DNA from: an uncultured Clostridia bacterium
GTDB lineage: Bacteria > Bacillota > Clostridia > Christensenellales > Christensenellaceae
Reading direction: 5' to 3'
Assembly: GCA_947063485.1 (NCBI GenBank)
Contig: CAMSSU010000014.1
Span: 1 to 41,525, forward strand
DNA: 41,525 nucleotides
The position numbers were made by a program, and so were the translations under genes. The notes beneath the pieces were generated by a model. The model searched no databases and was not told the origin of the DNA. It saw only the letters and a list, made by a program, of their open reading frames with translations. Shown here one piece after another: positions 22,716-30,171 of the stretch (position 1 is the first letter of the stretch; every line of letters starts with the position of its first letter).

Positions 22716-24317
22716 ATGATGGAGACAGAAAAGAAGAGGGAAGACGGCCACGCTGGACAGGAGCCGGGAGGCGGCGCAAAGAAAAGCAGGAAACCGCTGA
22801 TTATTTCGCTGTTGTGCATTGCCGCTGCGGCTTTGATTGCGGGCGGTATTTTTCTGATTTCGGCAAATGCGAAAAAAGAAGAGCGCGAGCAGGAGCGCCT
22901 GGCGATTGTGCAGACAGATGTCTTTTTGCAGGGCATTTCGGTTGGGGGCATCGATATTTCGGGCATGACGATGGAAGAGGCCCAGGCAGAACTGCTCTAT
23001 CACAATGCGACGCTCAAAGACACGCTGGATGTTGAGATCATCTATCAGGATAAGGTCTATCCGTTTGCTCCGGCTGCGGCGGGGATTACGCTCAACTACG
23101 AGGATTCCCTGGCGCAGGCATTGCGGCCGATTTCGGCTGACGGCAGCTACGATCAAGTGATGGCGGAGGCTGAGGAGATTAAGACCAACGGCAGGGATTT
23201 CCCGATTCTTGTAGAATGGGAAGATGCGAAGGCAAAAGAGTACGTTGCGGCGCTGGCGGCGGAGATCAATGTGGATCCGCAGAACGCGACGTTTAAAATG
23301 GAAAAAGGCCAGGTCTCCTACATTGCAGACGTAACCGGCCTGGAGCTGAATGAGCAGGAGCTGATTGAACAGCTGCGCGGCGCGTTTGAGCTGGGAAAGA
23401 AGATTCAGGTTGAGGCGCCGGTGCAGGAGACGGAGGCGGAGGTTAAGCTGGCAGATATTGAGGGTAAGATCGTCCGGCGATCGGTTTTTGAGACTTCCTT
23501 TGCTTCCAGCGATGCCAACCGCTCTTTCAACGTAACCCGGGCGACCAACGCCATCAACGGCGTGGTGATTAAGCCGGGAGAGACTTTCTCCATGAACGAC
23601 ACGATTGGCCCGAGAACGTATTCGGGCGGCTGGAAGCCGGCGCCGGCGATCATCAACGGCGGCGCAGATAAGGAAATGCAGGCGGGCGGCGGTGTTTGCC
23701 AGGTTTCGACGACGCTTTATAATGCGGTCGTCAAGGCGGATCTGGAGATCGTTTACCGCAGAAACCATTCCAGCAAGGTTGGATATGTGGATGCAGGGCT
23801 AGACGCGACCATCAACACGGGGACGATCGACTTCACCTGGAAAAATAACACCAATTCGGATATTTTCATCGTTGCCTCGGCAGAGGGCAAGAAAGTGCGC
23901 ATCGAAATTTATGGCGAGGCTTGGCCGGAAGAGTATGACGAGATTCGCCTCACTTCGGATTACATCGGCTCGATTGCGCCTAAGGCCATGAAAATTACGC
24001 AGGACAGCACTAAGCCCACGGGCTATGAGCAGATCGTGCGCAAAGAAAAGAGCGGTTCGAAATATGCTTCCTACAAGCACTACTATAAAGACGGCAAGCT
24101 GGTGAAAAAGGAGTTCTTGGCGAATTCCACCTACAACGCGGTGCAGGGAGAGAAAATCGTCGGGACAGGAGCCGTGCAGCCGACGCCTACGCAGCCGGTT
24201 ACACCGACGCCTACCCCCACGCCACAGCCCACACCGACACCCACAGCTCCTCCTCAGGAGTCTACGCCGGCGGAGACGGATGCGCCGCCGACAGATGGTG
24301 CAGGGGATACAATCTAG
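22716..24317 (+). CDS. VanW-family protein with peptidoglycan-binding-like domain (YoaR type)
   Basis: The ATG at 22716 (or the next at 22719) follows TAGGAG; an upstream GTG at 22701 lacks a site. The 533 residue product has one membrane segment (about 28-48), an extracellular PG_binding_4/YoaR-like region (about 65-245; VGGIDISGMTMEEAQAEL) and the VanW domain (about 260-400). The last includes NGVVIKPGETFSMNDTIGP, a GGGVCQVSTTLYNAV signature and the RRNHSSKVGYV segment. A G5-like stretch and a Pro/Thr-rich tail (about 488-525) end the protein, which looks like a wall-spanning spacer. VanW is found beside vancomycin resistance genes in some strains, but its function is unknown; no van genes are here. 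Confidence 0.9.
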   Translation: MMETEKKREDGHAGQEPGGGAKKSRKPLIISLLCIAAAALIAGGIFLISANAKKEEREQERLAIVQTDVFLQGISVGGIDISGMTMEEAQAELLYHNATLKDTLDVEIIYQDKVYPFAPAAAGITLNYEDSLAQALRPISADGSYDQVMAEAEEIKTNGRDFPILVEWEDAKAKEYVAALAAEINVDPQNATFKMEKGQVSYIADVTGLELNEQELIEQLRGAFELGKKIQVEAPVQETEAEVKLADIEGKIVRRSVFETSFASSDANRSFNVTRATNAINGVVIKPGETFSMNDTIGPRTYSGGWKPAPAIINGGADKEMQAGGGVCQVSTTLYNAVVKADLEIVYRRNHSSKVGYVDAGLDATINTGTIDFTWKNNTNSDIFIVASAEGKKVRIEIYGEAWPEEYDEIRLTSDYIGSIAPKAMKITQDSTKPTGYEQIVRKEKSGSKYASYKHYYKDGKLVKKEFLANSTYNAVQGEKIVGTGAVQPTPTQPVTPTPTPTPQPTPTPTAPPQESTPAETDAPPTDGAGDTI

Positions 24318-24330
24318 AACAAAAGGAATA

Positions 24331-24362
24331 AAAGGAGCAGAAGCAATTCTGCTTCTTTTTTA
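24331..24362 (+). terminator. Terminator of the VanW-family gene
   Basis: AGCAGAA pairs with TTCTGCT around a GCAA tetraloop, followed by TCTTTTTTAT. Confidence 0.8.
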
Positions 24363-24586
24363 TTGCGGGAAAAGAAGGGGCGGGCGCGCAGATACCGGAA
24401 AGGCGGCAGAGAAGGAAGGGCGGAGGATAGTATTTTTATGAAAGAAAATGAAGGGCAGAGCCGGCATGGCTATGGGGCGGATAAAACGCCATGGCGGGCG
24501 GAAAGGAGGAGATAGGGAATTATAGCGGGAAAGACGAATGGGCGGGCATACCGGCCGTCTGCGCGCTGACACACAATCGGAGAAAC
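24363..24586. other. Non-coding stretch between convergent genes
   Basis: The gap between the VanW and DUF1002 stop codons is 318 bases. Apart from the two terminators at its ends it holds no ORF with credible length and ribosome-binding site. A 25-codon frame from an ATG at 24438 has none of the features of a gene. The stretch is purine-rich on the plus strand. I see nothing else in it. Confidence 0.6.
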
Positions 24587-24615
24587 GAAAAGCGCCGCCT
24601 GAATTACAGGCGGCG
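24587..24615 (-). terminator. Terminator of the DUF1002 gene
   Basis: On the minus strand CGCCGCCTG pairs with CAGGCGGCG around a 5-base loop, followed by CTTTTCG. Confidence 0.82.
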
Positions 24616-24635
24616 TTTCTGCTGGCCATAGCCGG

Positions 24636-25514
24636 CTATTTCTTGAACAGGTTGGAGAAAAAGTCTCCGACGCTCTGGAAAAAGTTTTGGATATCTTTGC
24701 CCAGCTTGGAGAAGAAGGTATCCACCTTCTTGGCGGAATCGATGACGCCGACAATGGATTCCAGACGCTCCTGGAGCTGGTCGGTATCCAGCCCTTCCAG
24801 TTCGCGGCACAGGCGGAGCAACTGCTCTACTTGGGAATCGGACACCTCCACGCCCAAATCCTTTGCGATGGCGGAGATCTCTGCGCGGACTTCATCGTCC
24901 GTCATATTCTGCGTTTGATCCAGAATGCCTTTGAGCTCATTGACGAGCAGAGTGGCATCCACACTGCCTATGGCCTCTGCCAAATCGCCCGTGATGACCA
25001 GTTCGCTGGCGGCGGCCTTTTTGGCGGATTCATCCAGCTTTTGGCCGGTGATATCCTCATAGGCTTTATAGATGCCTGTGAGGGCGGCGGTGCCGGAGAC
25101 AGGGAAGGGGGCCGAGATCATGACGCTGGCATCTGTAATGCCGGCGGTGATGAGCGCATTGCGGTACATATTTTCACTGCACCAGTTGACATTATGCAGT
25201 GAAATATTCAGCCCTTCGCCCTCTTCCAAAGTTTGGATATAGACGCAGGAGAGAGCGACACTGCCGATCTTATTTTCCGGCGCGATGCCCTCCAGATACA
25301 GGCGCTCTTCCTGATTGGTTACGAGAAGCTCAGGCACATCGCCAGCGGAAAGATCGAAGTCTTTATAAATTTGCGCGCGCTGTTCTGCGGTTAGATCTGC
25401 GCCGATGGCGACGCGGGATTCTCCTTCGGCGACTTCGGCGGCCAAAACGGGGGCACAACCTAACATGATGGCAAGCAAAAAGCTGATCGCGCATATGCTA
25501 AATTTTTTTAACAT
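24636..25514 (-). CDS. Secreted DUF1002 protein
   Basis: The start at MLKKFSIC (site AAAGGATG) gives 292 residues with a clear signal peptide (1-26, cleavage near VLAAE). The mature part has the DUF1002 pattern: IGADLTAEQRAQIYKDF, LLVTNQEERLYLEG, and the ISAPFPVSGTAALTGIYKAY segment. The C-terminal 120 residues are helical, ending in an amphipathic Phe/Lys-rich helix. DUF1002 proteins are found in spore formers and other Firmicutes; their function is unknown. A possible lipobox (MLGC, Cys20) is weak. A TATAAT at 25546-25551 on the minus strand may drive it. Confidence 0.85.
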   Translation of the reverse strand: MLKKFSICAISFLLAIMLGCAPVLAAEVAEGESRVAIGADLTAEQRAQIYKDFDLSAGDVPELLVTNQEERLYLEGIAPENKIGSVALSCVYIQTLEEGEGLNISLHNVNWCSENMYRNALITAGITDASVMISAPFPVSGTAALTGIYKAYEDITGQKLDESAKKAAASELVITGDLAEAIGSVDATLLVNELKGILDQTQNMTDDEVRAEISAIAKDLGVEVSDSQVEQLLRLCRELEGLDTDQLQERLESIVGVIDSAKKVDTFFSKLGKDIQNFFQSVGDFFSNLFKK

Positions 25515-25545
25515 ACCAGCATCCTTTCTGATGGGACTTTTCTCT

Positions 25546-25551
25546 ATTATA
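25546..25551 (-). promoter_or_regulatory. -10 box upstream of the DUF1002 gene
   Basis: TATAAT lies on the minus strand 31 bases before the start codon. No clear -35 is found at the usual distance. Confidence 0.45.
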
Positions 25552-25603
25552 ACATAGCCTGCAAGGACTGCGGCCAAAAAGATGAAACAATTGCATAAAT
25601 AAT

Positions 25604-25954
25604 TTATGAACGAAATGACGGATAAGCGGCATGGTTAAGGGAATTTTGGACAATGGCAAAGACGACGCAGGGAAAAAGGCGAAGAAGAGCGTTACAGAGT
25701 CTTGAGCAAAAATTCGATGAGAGGCGCGGCTTCGAAATGGGGCGGAACCCGGTGAAAAGCTGATAGGAAGGGACGCCCAGAGCGTCTGCGATTTTATCGA
25801 TGGTCCTGACGCTGGGGTTGATGCAGGCGTGCTCGATATCGTGCAGCGTATCCTGGCCGATGCCAGCTTCCGAAGCCAGAGCCAGGCGCGAGAGACCAGC
25901 TCTGGCGCGCAGTTTGAGAATATTGCAGGCGACAACATAAGAAAGAGTATCCAT
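25604..25954 (-). CDS. XRE-family transcriptional regulator
   Basis: The start MDTLSYVVACNILKLRARAG has GGAGG 9 bases upstream and gives 116 residues. An HTH_3 domain is clear (about 8-65): LKLRARAGLSRLALASEAGI, then GQDTLHDIEHACINPSVRTI and a closing DKIADALGV helix. The remaining 45 residues contain a hydrophobic stretch (LLRLFPCVVFAIVQ) that could anchor it to the membrane or form a dimer interface. Its target is unknown. A promoter with TTGTAT and CATAAT spaced by 17 bases precedes it. It lies upstream of, and in the same direction as, the DUF1002 gene. Confidence 0.85.
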   Translation of the reverse strand: MDTLSYVVACNILKLRARAGLSRLALASEAGIGQDTLHDIEHACINPSVRTIDKIADALGVPSYQLFTGFRPISKPRLSSNFCSRLCNALLRLFPCVVFAIVQNSLNHAAYPSFRS

Positions 25955-25982
25955 AGTTTTCCTCCGAGAATGGTAATGGAAA

Positions 25983-26011
25983 ATTATGGAATAAAAGAAA
26001 GAAGGATACAA
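25983..26011 (-). promoter_or_regulatory. Promoter of the XRE regulator gene
   Basis: On the minus strand TTGTAT (26006-26011) and CATAAT (25983-25988) are 17 bases apart, 28 bases before the start codon. Confidence 0.6.
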
Positions 26012-26054
26012 TCGGTTTGGGCAATGCTTTTATGACAAGATAATGGAAGGGCGA

Positions 26055-26090
26055 ATTAAAAAGAGGGGCGGATGGATTCTGCCCCTCTTT
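26055..26090 (-). terminator. Terminator of the flavin-reductase-like gene
   Basis: On the minus strand AAAGAGGGGC pairs with GCCCCTCTTT around an 11-base loop, followed by TTTAATT. Confidence 0.85.
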
Positions 26091-26104
26091 GTGGACAGGG
26101 AGGA

Positions 26105-26752
26105 TCAATAATAAGTTTTGGAATGCTCGATTTCCTTTAGAGTGGCCAGGCAGTCGTAGCCGCCTTTGCCGGTTTCGGGGTTGATGGGGTAGTGCACATT
26201 ATAGAGATACCCCTGATCCGAATAGCGGCCTGTATGCTCCTGAAAAAGGGCGCTGTCTATGCAGACGTTTTTGACGACAGCGCACAGGACGACGTGGCTT
26301 GACCCTTCATACAGCTCCTTTTCCCAAAGATACTGGCACTCCAGATTCAAAAAACACTCCCGGATTCTGGGCGCGTGAACTGTGGCGGCGGGTTCTGCCG
26401 TCAGCCCGGATTTGCGGATCTCGTCGTCTTCAAAGCTGTTATTGGCAATCGTGGCATAGCAGCGGTCATAATATTCTGCGGAGGGGAAGTTCAGAACCAG
26501 CTCTCCCGTCTCTTTGATCGTCTGATACATATGCCCGGCCTGATTGACAGAGGCCATAATGCAGTAAAAATCCTCGCTGCTGCCCACGAAAGTCGCCCAC
26601 GATTGCAGACAGGCATTGGGCAGGCCATTGGATTTATAGCTGGTAACGACAAAAAGCGGGGAGGGAATGGCCGTTACAAAATCGACCCAGGAGAAACCGT
26701 AGGTCGGGATGCTTTTCATGGATTGCGGCTTCGCGCGGTACTCTTTTTTCAT
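26105..26752 (-). CDS. Flavin reductase-like (FMN-binding split barrel) protein
   Basis: The 215 residue protein starts at MKKEYRAKPQ, preceded by GAGGAGAAGAGAGG; a longer frame that begins inside the tRNA gene is rejected. The pattern FSWVDFVTAIPSPLFVVTSY, then NGLPNACLQSWATFVG, and a GHMYQTIKETGELVLNFPS segment is that of the flavin reductase/DIM6-NTAB family, which binds FMN in a split beta-barrel. The conserved TGR-like Ser/Asn contacts of the flavin phosphate appear present (NACLQSW). The electron donor and substrate cannot be told. It is monocistronic; no strong promoter was seen. Confidence 0.8.
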   Translation of the reverse strand: MKKEYRAKPQSMKSIPTYGFSWVDFVTAIPSPLFVVTSYKSNGLPNACLQSWATFVGSSEDFYCIMASVNQAGHMYQTIKETGELVLNFPSAEYYDRCYATIANNSFEDDEIRKSGLTAEPAATVHAPRIRECFLNLECQYLWEKELYEGSSHVVLCAVVKNVCIDSALFQEHTGRYSDQGYLYNVHYPINPETGKGGYDCLATLKEIEHSKTYY

Positions 26753-26910
26753 GCCCTCTCTTCTCCTCTGCAAAAAGTTTCTTTCAGCTTCATTATATAG
26801 AAGAAAGGCAAAGCAGGCAATGAAAAGATAGACGGGCAATGGACTGCGGAGTTCAGCATAGATTTTTGCGGAAAGGAGAAAGTGCAGAGAGCAGCTGATT
26901 TTTATCAAAT

Positions 26911-26940
26911 AAAAAATCGGAACGAGAGAAACTCGTTCCG
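26911..26940 (-). terminator. Terminator of tRNA-Leu
   Basis: On the minus strand CGGAACGAG pairs with CTCGTTCCG around a 5-base loop, followed by ATTTTTT. It starts 4 bases after the tRNA 3' end. Confidence 0.9.
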
Positions 26941-26943
26941 ACG

Positions 26944-27026
26944 TGGTGCGGATGACAGGAATCGAACCTGCATGGTCTCCCACTAGAGCCTAAATCTAGC
27001 GCGTCTGCCAATTCCGCCACATCCGC
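26944..27026 (-). tRNA. tRNA-Leu (anticodon UAG)
   Basis: The acceptor arms GCGGATG and CATCCGC pair fully, and the gene encodes the 3' ACCA. The anticodon stem CTAGA/TCTAG carries loop TTTAGGC with anticodon UAG (Leu CUA/CUN). The D-arm (GGCGGAATTGGCAGACGC) and T-loop (TTCGATT) are canonical, and a longer variable arm fits a class II tRNA. Confidence 0.95.
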
Positions 27027-27062
27027 AGGCAACTAACATCATAGCAAAGGAGCAAAGAAAAG

Positions 27063-27302
27063 TCAAGGAAGGAGGGAGAGCTGCTGAGCAGCAGGAAGGT
27101 CCTCTTTTTGCGCGAGAAGCGCTTCCAGATTTTCGAGACAGGATTTGAGCTGAGCCAGCTCGTTTTGAATGGCCCCGAGATCTCTTTGCCCGGCATCCAC
27201 CAGGGATACTTGCAAAAGAAGCCGGCCGGACTGCGCATGGAGCGCGCGGCATTGGCGCATGAGAGAATCGACAGACGGATTGGGATAGGGAACTGCTTTC
27301 AT
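27063..27302 (-). CDS. Small hypothetical helical protein
   Basis: This 79 residue product is not recognised. After a Pro-rich start (PYPNPSVDSL) it is almost wholly helical with heptad-like Leu spacing (residues 12-70), which suggests a short coiled coil; there are two Cys (18 and 55) and no membrane segment. The ATG has AAAGGTGA 8 bases upstream. The gene ends 36 bases before tRNA-Leu on the same strand, so they may be cotranscribed. A TATAAT at 27354-27359 on the minus strand could be its promoter. Confidence 0.55.
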   Translation of the reverse strand: MKAVPYPNPSVDSLMRQCRALHAQSGRLLLQVSLVDAGQRDLGAIQNELAQLKSCLENLEALLAQKEDLPAAQQLSLLP

Positions 27303-27398
27303 ATACGGATCACCTTTGGAAGAGGCAGATGGTTTCGCGGGGCATATCTACCTATTATACTACTGCCAAGCGCAGAGAATTGGAATACAAGTTTAAAC

Positions 27399-27425
27399 AG
27401 CGGCACTTTGCCGCTCTCTTTATTT
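27399..27425 (+). terminator. Possible terminator left of the prophage block
   Basis: AGCGGCA pairs with TGCCGCT around a CTT loop, followed by CTCTTTATTT. The T-run is weak and no plus-strand gene lies directly upstream. The rest of 27303-27529 shows no ORF with a ribosome-binding site and no recognisable att repeat. Confidence 0.35.
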
Positions 27426-27529
27426 CCATTATAGCAGAGGAAGGAGATTTTACAAGAAGGCGGAGAGGACTGGCAAAATAGGCGCAGCAATGGCGGCTTT
27501 TGGGGCAATAGGAGAGTGTTAGAAAAATA

Positions 27530-27599
27530 TCACACAAAATGTGAAAAAATAAATTGACTAATCACACATATAGTGATAATATATAATCACGAAATGTGA
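27530..27599 (+). promoter_or_regulatory. Prophage promoter with three TCAC-N-GTGA operators
   Basis: TTGACT (27554-27559) and TAATAT (27577-27582) are spaced by 17 bases; an overlapping TATAAT follows at 27582. Three inverted repeats surround it: TCACACAAAATGTGA (27530-27544) upstream, TCACACATATAGTGA (27562-27576) filling the whole spacer, and TCACGAAATGTGA (27587-27599) just downstream. The layout is that of a repressor-controlled phage promoter. The repressor gene is not in this window as far as can be seen. Confidence 0.75.
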
Positions 27600-27613
27600 A
27601 TAAGGAGTTTGAG

Positions 27614-27754
27614 ATGAAAAGAGATATGCAAAAAGAGGAATTGACCGAGATGATCCTTCATCTGACGAAAAAGAATTTGGAGCTCGAAGAGCGCTTAGAA
27701 CAGGCAAGAAAGCGGGAAAAGATTTGGTATGAATTATGGCGAGAAAAAAACTGA
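27614..27754 (+). CDS. Small coiled-coil phage protein (46 residues)
   Basis: This first gene after the operator-promoter encodes 46 residues, charged and helical (EELTEMILHLTKKNLELEER and onward), and ends in a Trp-rich segment (IWYELWREKN). AAGGAG lies 8 bases before the ATG, a good initiation site. It is not recognised; a short coiled coil is the only visible feature. It overlaps the next gene by 26 bases, as is common for phage genes. Its position suggests an early or regulatory role in the block. Confidence 0.6.
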   Translation: MKRDMQKEELTEMILHLTKKNLELEERLEQARKREKIWYELWREKN

Positions 27755-27923
27755 CCCGATTTTCCTCTGTAAAAACTGCGGAGAGTATATTTGCGGGGGA
27801 GAGAGCTATTTAGAGCTAGAAGAGGGCAGGCTCTGCATGGAATGCGCATATGCGATGAGCAGGGAGGAACTTTTGGAGATGGCAGGGATTGAGATTTTGG
27901 AAGCGGGGAGGGAGACGGCATGA
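27729..27923 (+). CDS. Small phage zinc-finger-like protein
   Basis: The 64 residue product has two cysteine pairs, CKNC (14-17) and CMEC (36-39), about 18 residues apart, which would form a single treble-clef or LIM-like zinc site. An acidic helix follows (SREELLEMAGIEILEAGRE). The family is not recognised. It overlaps the preceding 46-residue gene by 26 bases and the next gene by 4 (ATGA), so all three are probably translated together. The ribosome-binding site (GGGAAAAG) is weak, consistent with coupling. Confidence 0.6.
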   Translation: MNYGEKKTDPIFLCKNCGEYICGGESYLELEEGRLCMECAYAMSREELLEMAGIEILEAGRETA

Positions 27924-28120
27924 AACCGGGCAGACGACGGAAGGAAGAAGAGACACTTTGCTGGATTTGCCAAAACGCAGTTCCAAACAGGGCGGGGCGG
28001 GGATGCAACTGGAGCAGGCATTTGAGGCCCGTGCCGGGATGGCGCACGCGTGAATTGGGGACGGAGGCGGCTGATGGATATTTTGTGGAAGAATGCCCGC
28101 TTTTCCTGCCGGAGAAATAG
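27920..28120 (+). CDS. Conserved small phage protein (Cys-rich, CWICQNA type)
   Basis: The 66 residue product matches, by eye, a small family common in Firmicutes phages, with CWICQNA, a GCNWSRHLRPVPGW core and a final VEECPLFLP. The Cys at 14, 17, 29 and 59 could bind zinc. Function is unknown. In related phages it lies in the early or middle region. It overlaps the previous gene by ATGA. The basic N-terminus (KPGRRRKEEE) suggests nucleic-acid contact, but this is inference. Confidence 0.65.
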   Translation: MKPGRRRKEEETLCWICQNAVPNRAGRGCNWSRHLRPVPGWRTRELGTEAADGYFVEECPLFLPEK

Positions 28121-28143
28121 AGGAATGGGAGGGAAAACAGAGC

Positions 28144-28479
28144 GTGAAAAATTTGCAGGAGAAAATCGAAAAAGAGCTCAGAGCGATTGCATTTCAAAAT
28201 CCGGCGAACTACTTGGAGCGATACACGGATGAGGATGGGCAGACACACTGGCGGCCAAAGGCTTTTGAAAAACTGACACCCAGAGCAAAGCGCGCAGTTG
28301 AGCGCATTGAGATTAAGAAGGATGGCTCGGTGGAGTATAAGATGTTTTCCAAATTTAAGGCATTTGAGATGCTGCAAAAGCTGCACCCGGCAGAGGGAGA
28401 GACGCAGAGCACAGAGCTTTCGGATGGGGACAGGGAATTACTGCGAAAGGTGAGCAAACGCTGTGAAGGAGAGGATTGA
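28144..28479 (+). CDS. Probable terminase small subunit
   Basis: From a GTG at 28144 (upstream GGGA) the product is 111 residues; an ATG at 28093 would add 17 residues and overlap the previous gene. The segment NPANYLERY, followed by RAVERIEIKKDGSVEYKMFS and KFKAFEMLQKLHP, resembles the C-terminal part of small terminases (Terminase_2-like), which recognise phage DNA and recruit the large subunit. The usual N-terminal HTH is short or missing. Position directly before the large subunit, overlapping it by 17 bases, supports the call. Confidence 0.65.
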   Translation: MKNLQEKIEKELRAIAFQNPANYLERYTDEDGQTHWRPKAFEKLTPRAKRAVERIEIKKDGSVEYKMFSKFKAFEMLQKLHPAEGETQSTELSDGDRELLRKVSKRCEGED

Positions 28480-29908
28480 GCGGATTCGGGAGAGGGAGCT
28501 GGCATATCTCTCGGGCGATCTTGCCTACTTCATAGAAAGCTACTGCAAAATTGAGGACAAGGACGCGACAGAGGCCGTCATCCCCTTTAAGCTTTGGCCG
28601 GAGCAGAAAAAAGCCCTTGCCTCGATACACGAGCACAAGTTCAACATCGTTCTGAAAGCGCGGCAGCTGGGCATGAGCTGGCTTGCGATCTGCTATGCGC
28701 TTTACACGCTGATGACCCGGGAAGGCTCGACGGTAGTCGCTCTTTCCAGGACTGAGCTGGAGGCCAAGGAGCTGGTGCGCAGGCTGGGCGTGATTGTGCG
28801 CAACATGCCGGAGTTCTTTTCCGAATATGGGCCCGAGCCGCCGGGGGGATTCCGATTTGAAGCGACAGCAATGACCATCAAGATATTCAAAAAAGGGAAC
28901 GCGCCCAGCATCTTTCAGGCATTTAACTCGGCGCCGGGTGTTTCCCGGTCGTTTACGGCGAATCTTCTGCTCTTTGACGAATGGGCGTTTCAGCAATATG
29001 CGGAGGAGATTTGGACCGCGGGCCTGCCCGTGATCAACCGGCCGGGAGGAGGGAAGGTTATCGGACTTTCTACCATGATGCCCGGAACATTTTTTGAAAA
29101 GACATGGAAGCAGGCGGAGGAATTCAACCGGATTTTCCTGCCATGGGACGCGGATCCGAGACGGGATGCGGCGTGGTACCGCAAGACGCGGAAGCTTCTG
29201 GGCGAAAAGACGCTGAGAGAGTACCCGGCCAGCCCGGAAGAGGCGATGGCGACCTTTGAAGGGGCATATTTTGACGAGATGCGCAGGGATATCCACGTTT
29301 GCGAGCCGTTTGCCATTCCGGATGACTGGCGCAGATATCACACGATGGACTATGGGCTGGACATGCTGGCCAGCTACTGGGTAGCGTTTGACGGGGAAAA
29401 CAACGCATACGTTTACCGGGAGGTTTATGAAGAAGGGCTGATTATCCCAAAGGCCGCAGAGGCCATGAAGCAGGCAGAGCAGGGAGAGGCGATTTATCTG
29501 CGGTATGCGCCGCCGGATATGTTTGGCAGGAGCAACGAGAGCGGAAGGACACGGGCAGAGATTTTTGACAGCTATGGGCTGCACTTTGAGCGCTCTTCCA
29601 ATGACAGGATTTCGGGCTGGGCGAATCTGAAAGAATGGCTTCAGGTTTACACGGACCCGGAGGGCAAGGAGACGGCGCGTCTGAAGATCTTCAAAAACTG
29701 CCCGAACCTGATTCGGACATTGCAGAGCATTGCCAGGGACAAGAAGAAGCCCAACGATTGCGCGAATGAGCCGCACGAGCTGACACACGCGCCGGATGCA
29801 CTGCGATACTTATTCGTTTTGCGGCCCTTTGGGGCGAAGCCAAAGGAAAATAGAAAGACCAAGATGTATTACAGCGAAGTCGAGAGCTTGCTGTCGTATG
29901 GAACTTAA
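28463..29908 (+). CDS. Phage terminase large subunit
   Basis: The terminase large subunit is the motor and nuclease that packs DNA into the capsid. The 481 residue product starts at a GTG preceded by AAAGGTGA. The ATPase shows the Walker A variant KARQLGMS (65-72) and Walker B LLLFDE (168-173), with the coupling motif GLSTMMP (201-207). The RNase H-like nuclease begins at Asp296 (TMDYG) and ends near HAPDALRYLF. Both halves look intact. It is followed by a small membrane gene and the portal, the normal order of a head module. Confidence 0.93.
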   Translation: MKERIERIRERELAYLSGDLAYFIESYCKIEDKDATEAVIPFKLWPEQKKALASIHEHKFNIVLKARQLGMSWLAICYALYTLMTREGSTVVALSRTELEAKELVRRLGVIVRNMPEFFSEYGPEPPGGFRFEATAMTIKIFKKGNAPSIFQAFNSAPGVSRSFTANLLLFDEWAFQQYAEEIWTAGLPVINRPGGGKVIGLSTMMPGTFFEKTWKQAEEFNRIFLPWDADPRRDAAWYRKTRKLLGEKTLREYPASPEEAMATFEGAYFDEMRRDIHVCEPFAIPDDWRRYHTMDYGLDMLASYWVAFDGENNAYVYREVYEEGLIIPKAAEAMKQAEQGEAIYLRYAPPDMFGRSNESGRTRAEIFDSYGLHFERSSNDRISGWANLKEWLQVYTDPEGKETARLKIFKNCPNLIRTLQSIARDKKKPNDCANEPHELTHAPDALRYLFVLRPFGAKPKENRKTKMYYSEVESLLSYGT

Positions 29909-29924
29909 AGGAGGAGGAAAAAGA

Positions 29925-30146
29925 ATGATCACCTGTATTGTGATTCTCGGAATGGCAATTTTGCTGCTGGCAGGCTGCACTGCGTTTCTTGCAGTAAAGC
30001 TGGAGCGGATGGAAAAGCAAGGGGAAACCGAGCTGGAGCTTTTGCGCCAGCGCAAAGAATTCCAGGAGCACCTGGCAAAGGAAGAGCGGCAGTTTCAGGC
30101 GCTGATGAACTATCGGGGCGGCCTGGACGAGCAGCAGGAGATTTAG
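29925..30146 (+). CDS. Small phage membrane protein
   Basis: The 73 residue protein has an N-terminal membrane segment (about 2-24, containing LLLAGCTA, which may be a lipobox with Cys18) and a charged coiled-coil tail (KLERMEKQGETELELLRQRK and onward). AAGGAGGAGG precedes the ATG at 29925. It lies between terminase and portal. Its role is not known; a spanin- or lipoprotein-like role is possible but unsupported. Confidence 0.7.
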   Translation: MITCIVILGMAILLLAGCTAFLAVKLERMEKQGETELELLRQRKEFQEHLAKEERQFQALMNYRGGLDEQQEI

Positions 30147-30171
30147 GAGAAAGGGATAGAGAGGAGAGCAT

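Noticed and set aside
22665-23768. 367-codon open frame on the minus strand
   Set aside because: It is opposite the VanW-family gene and has no signs of its own coding.
22737-24317. Vancomycin resistance cluster
   Set aside because: VanW-domain proteins are common in Clostridia. No vanH, vanA, vanX, or van-type two-component genes are nearby, and the D-2-hydroxyacid dehydrogenase next door is of the glycerate type rather than VanH-like.
26944-27613. Prophage integrated into tRNA-Leu
   Set aside because: The 3' end of the tRNA points away from the prophage, a small gene lies between them, and no repeat of the tRNA end was found on the prophage side.
28355-29788. 477-codon open frame on the minus strand
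   Set aside because: It lies fully opposite the terminase genes, has no ribosome-binding site or family match, and arises from the codon bias of the real plus-strand genes.
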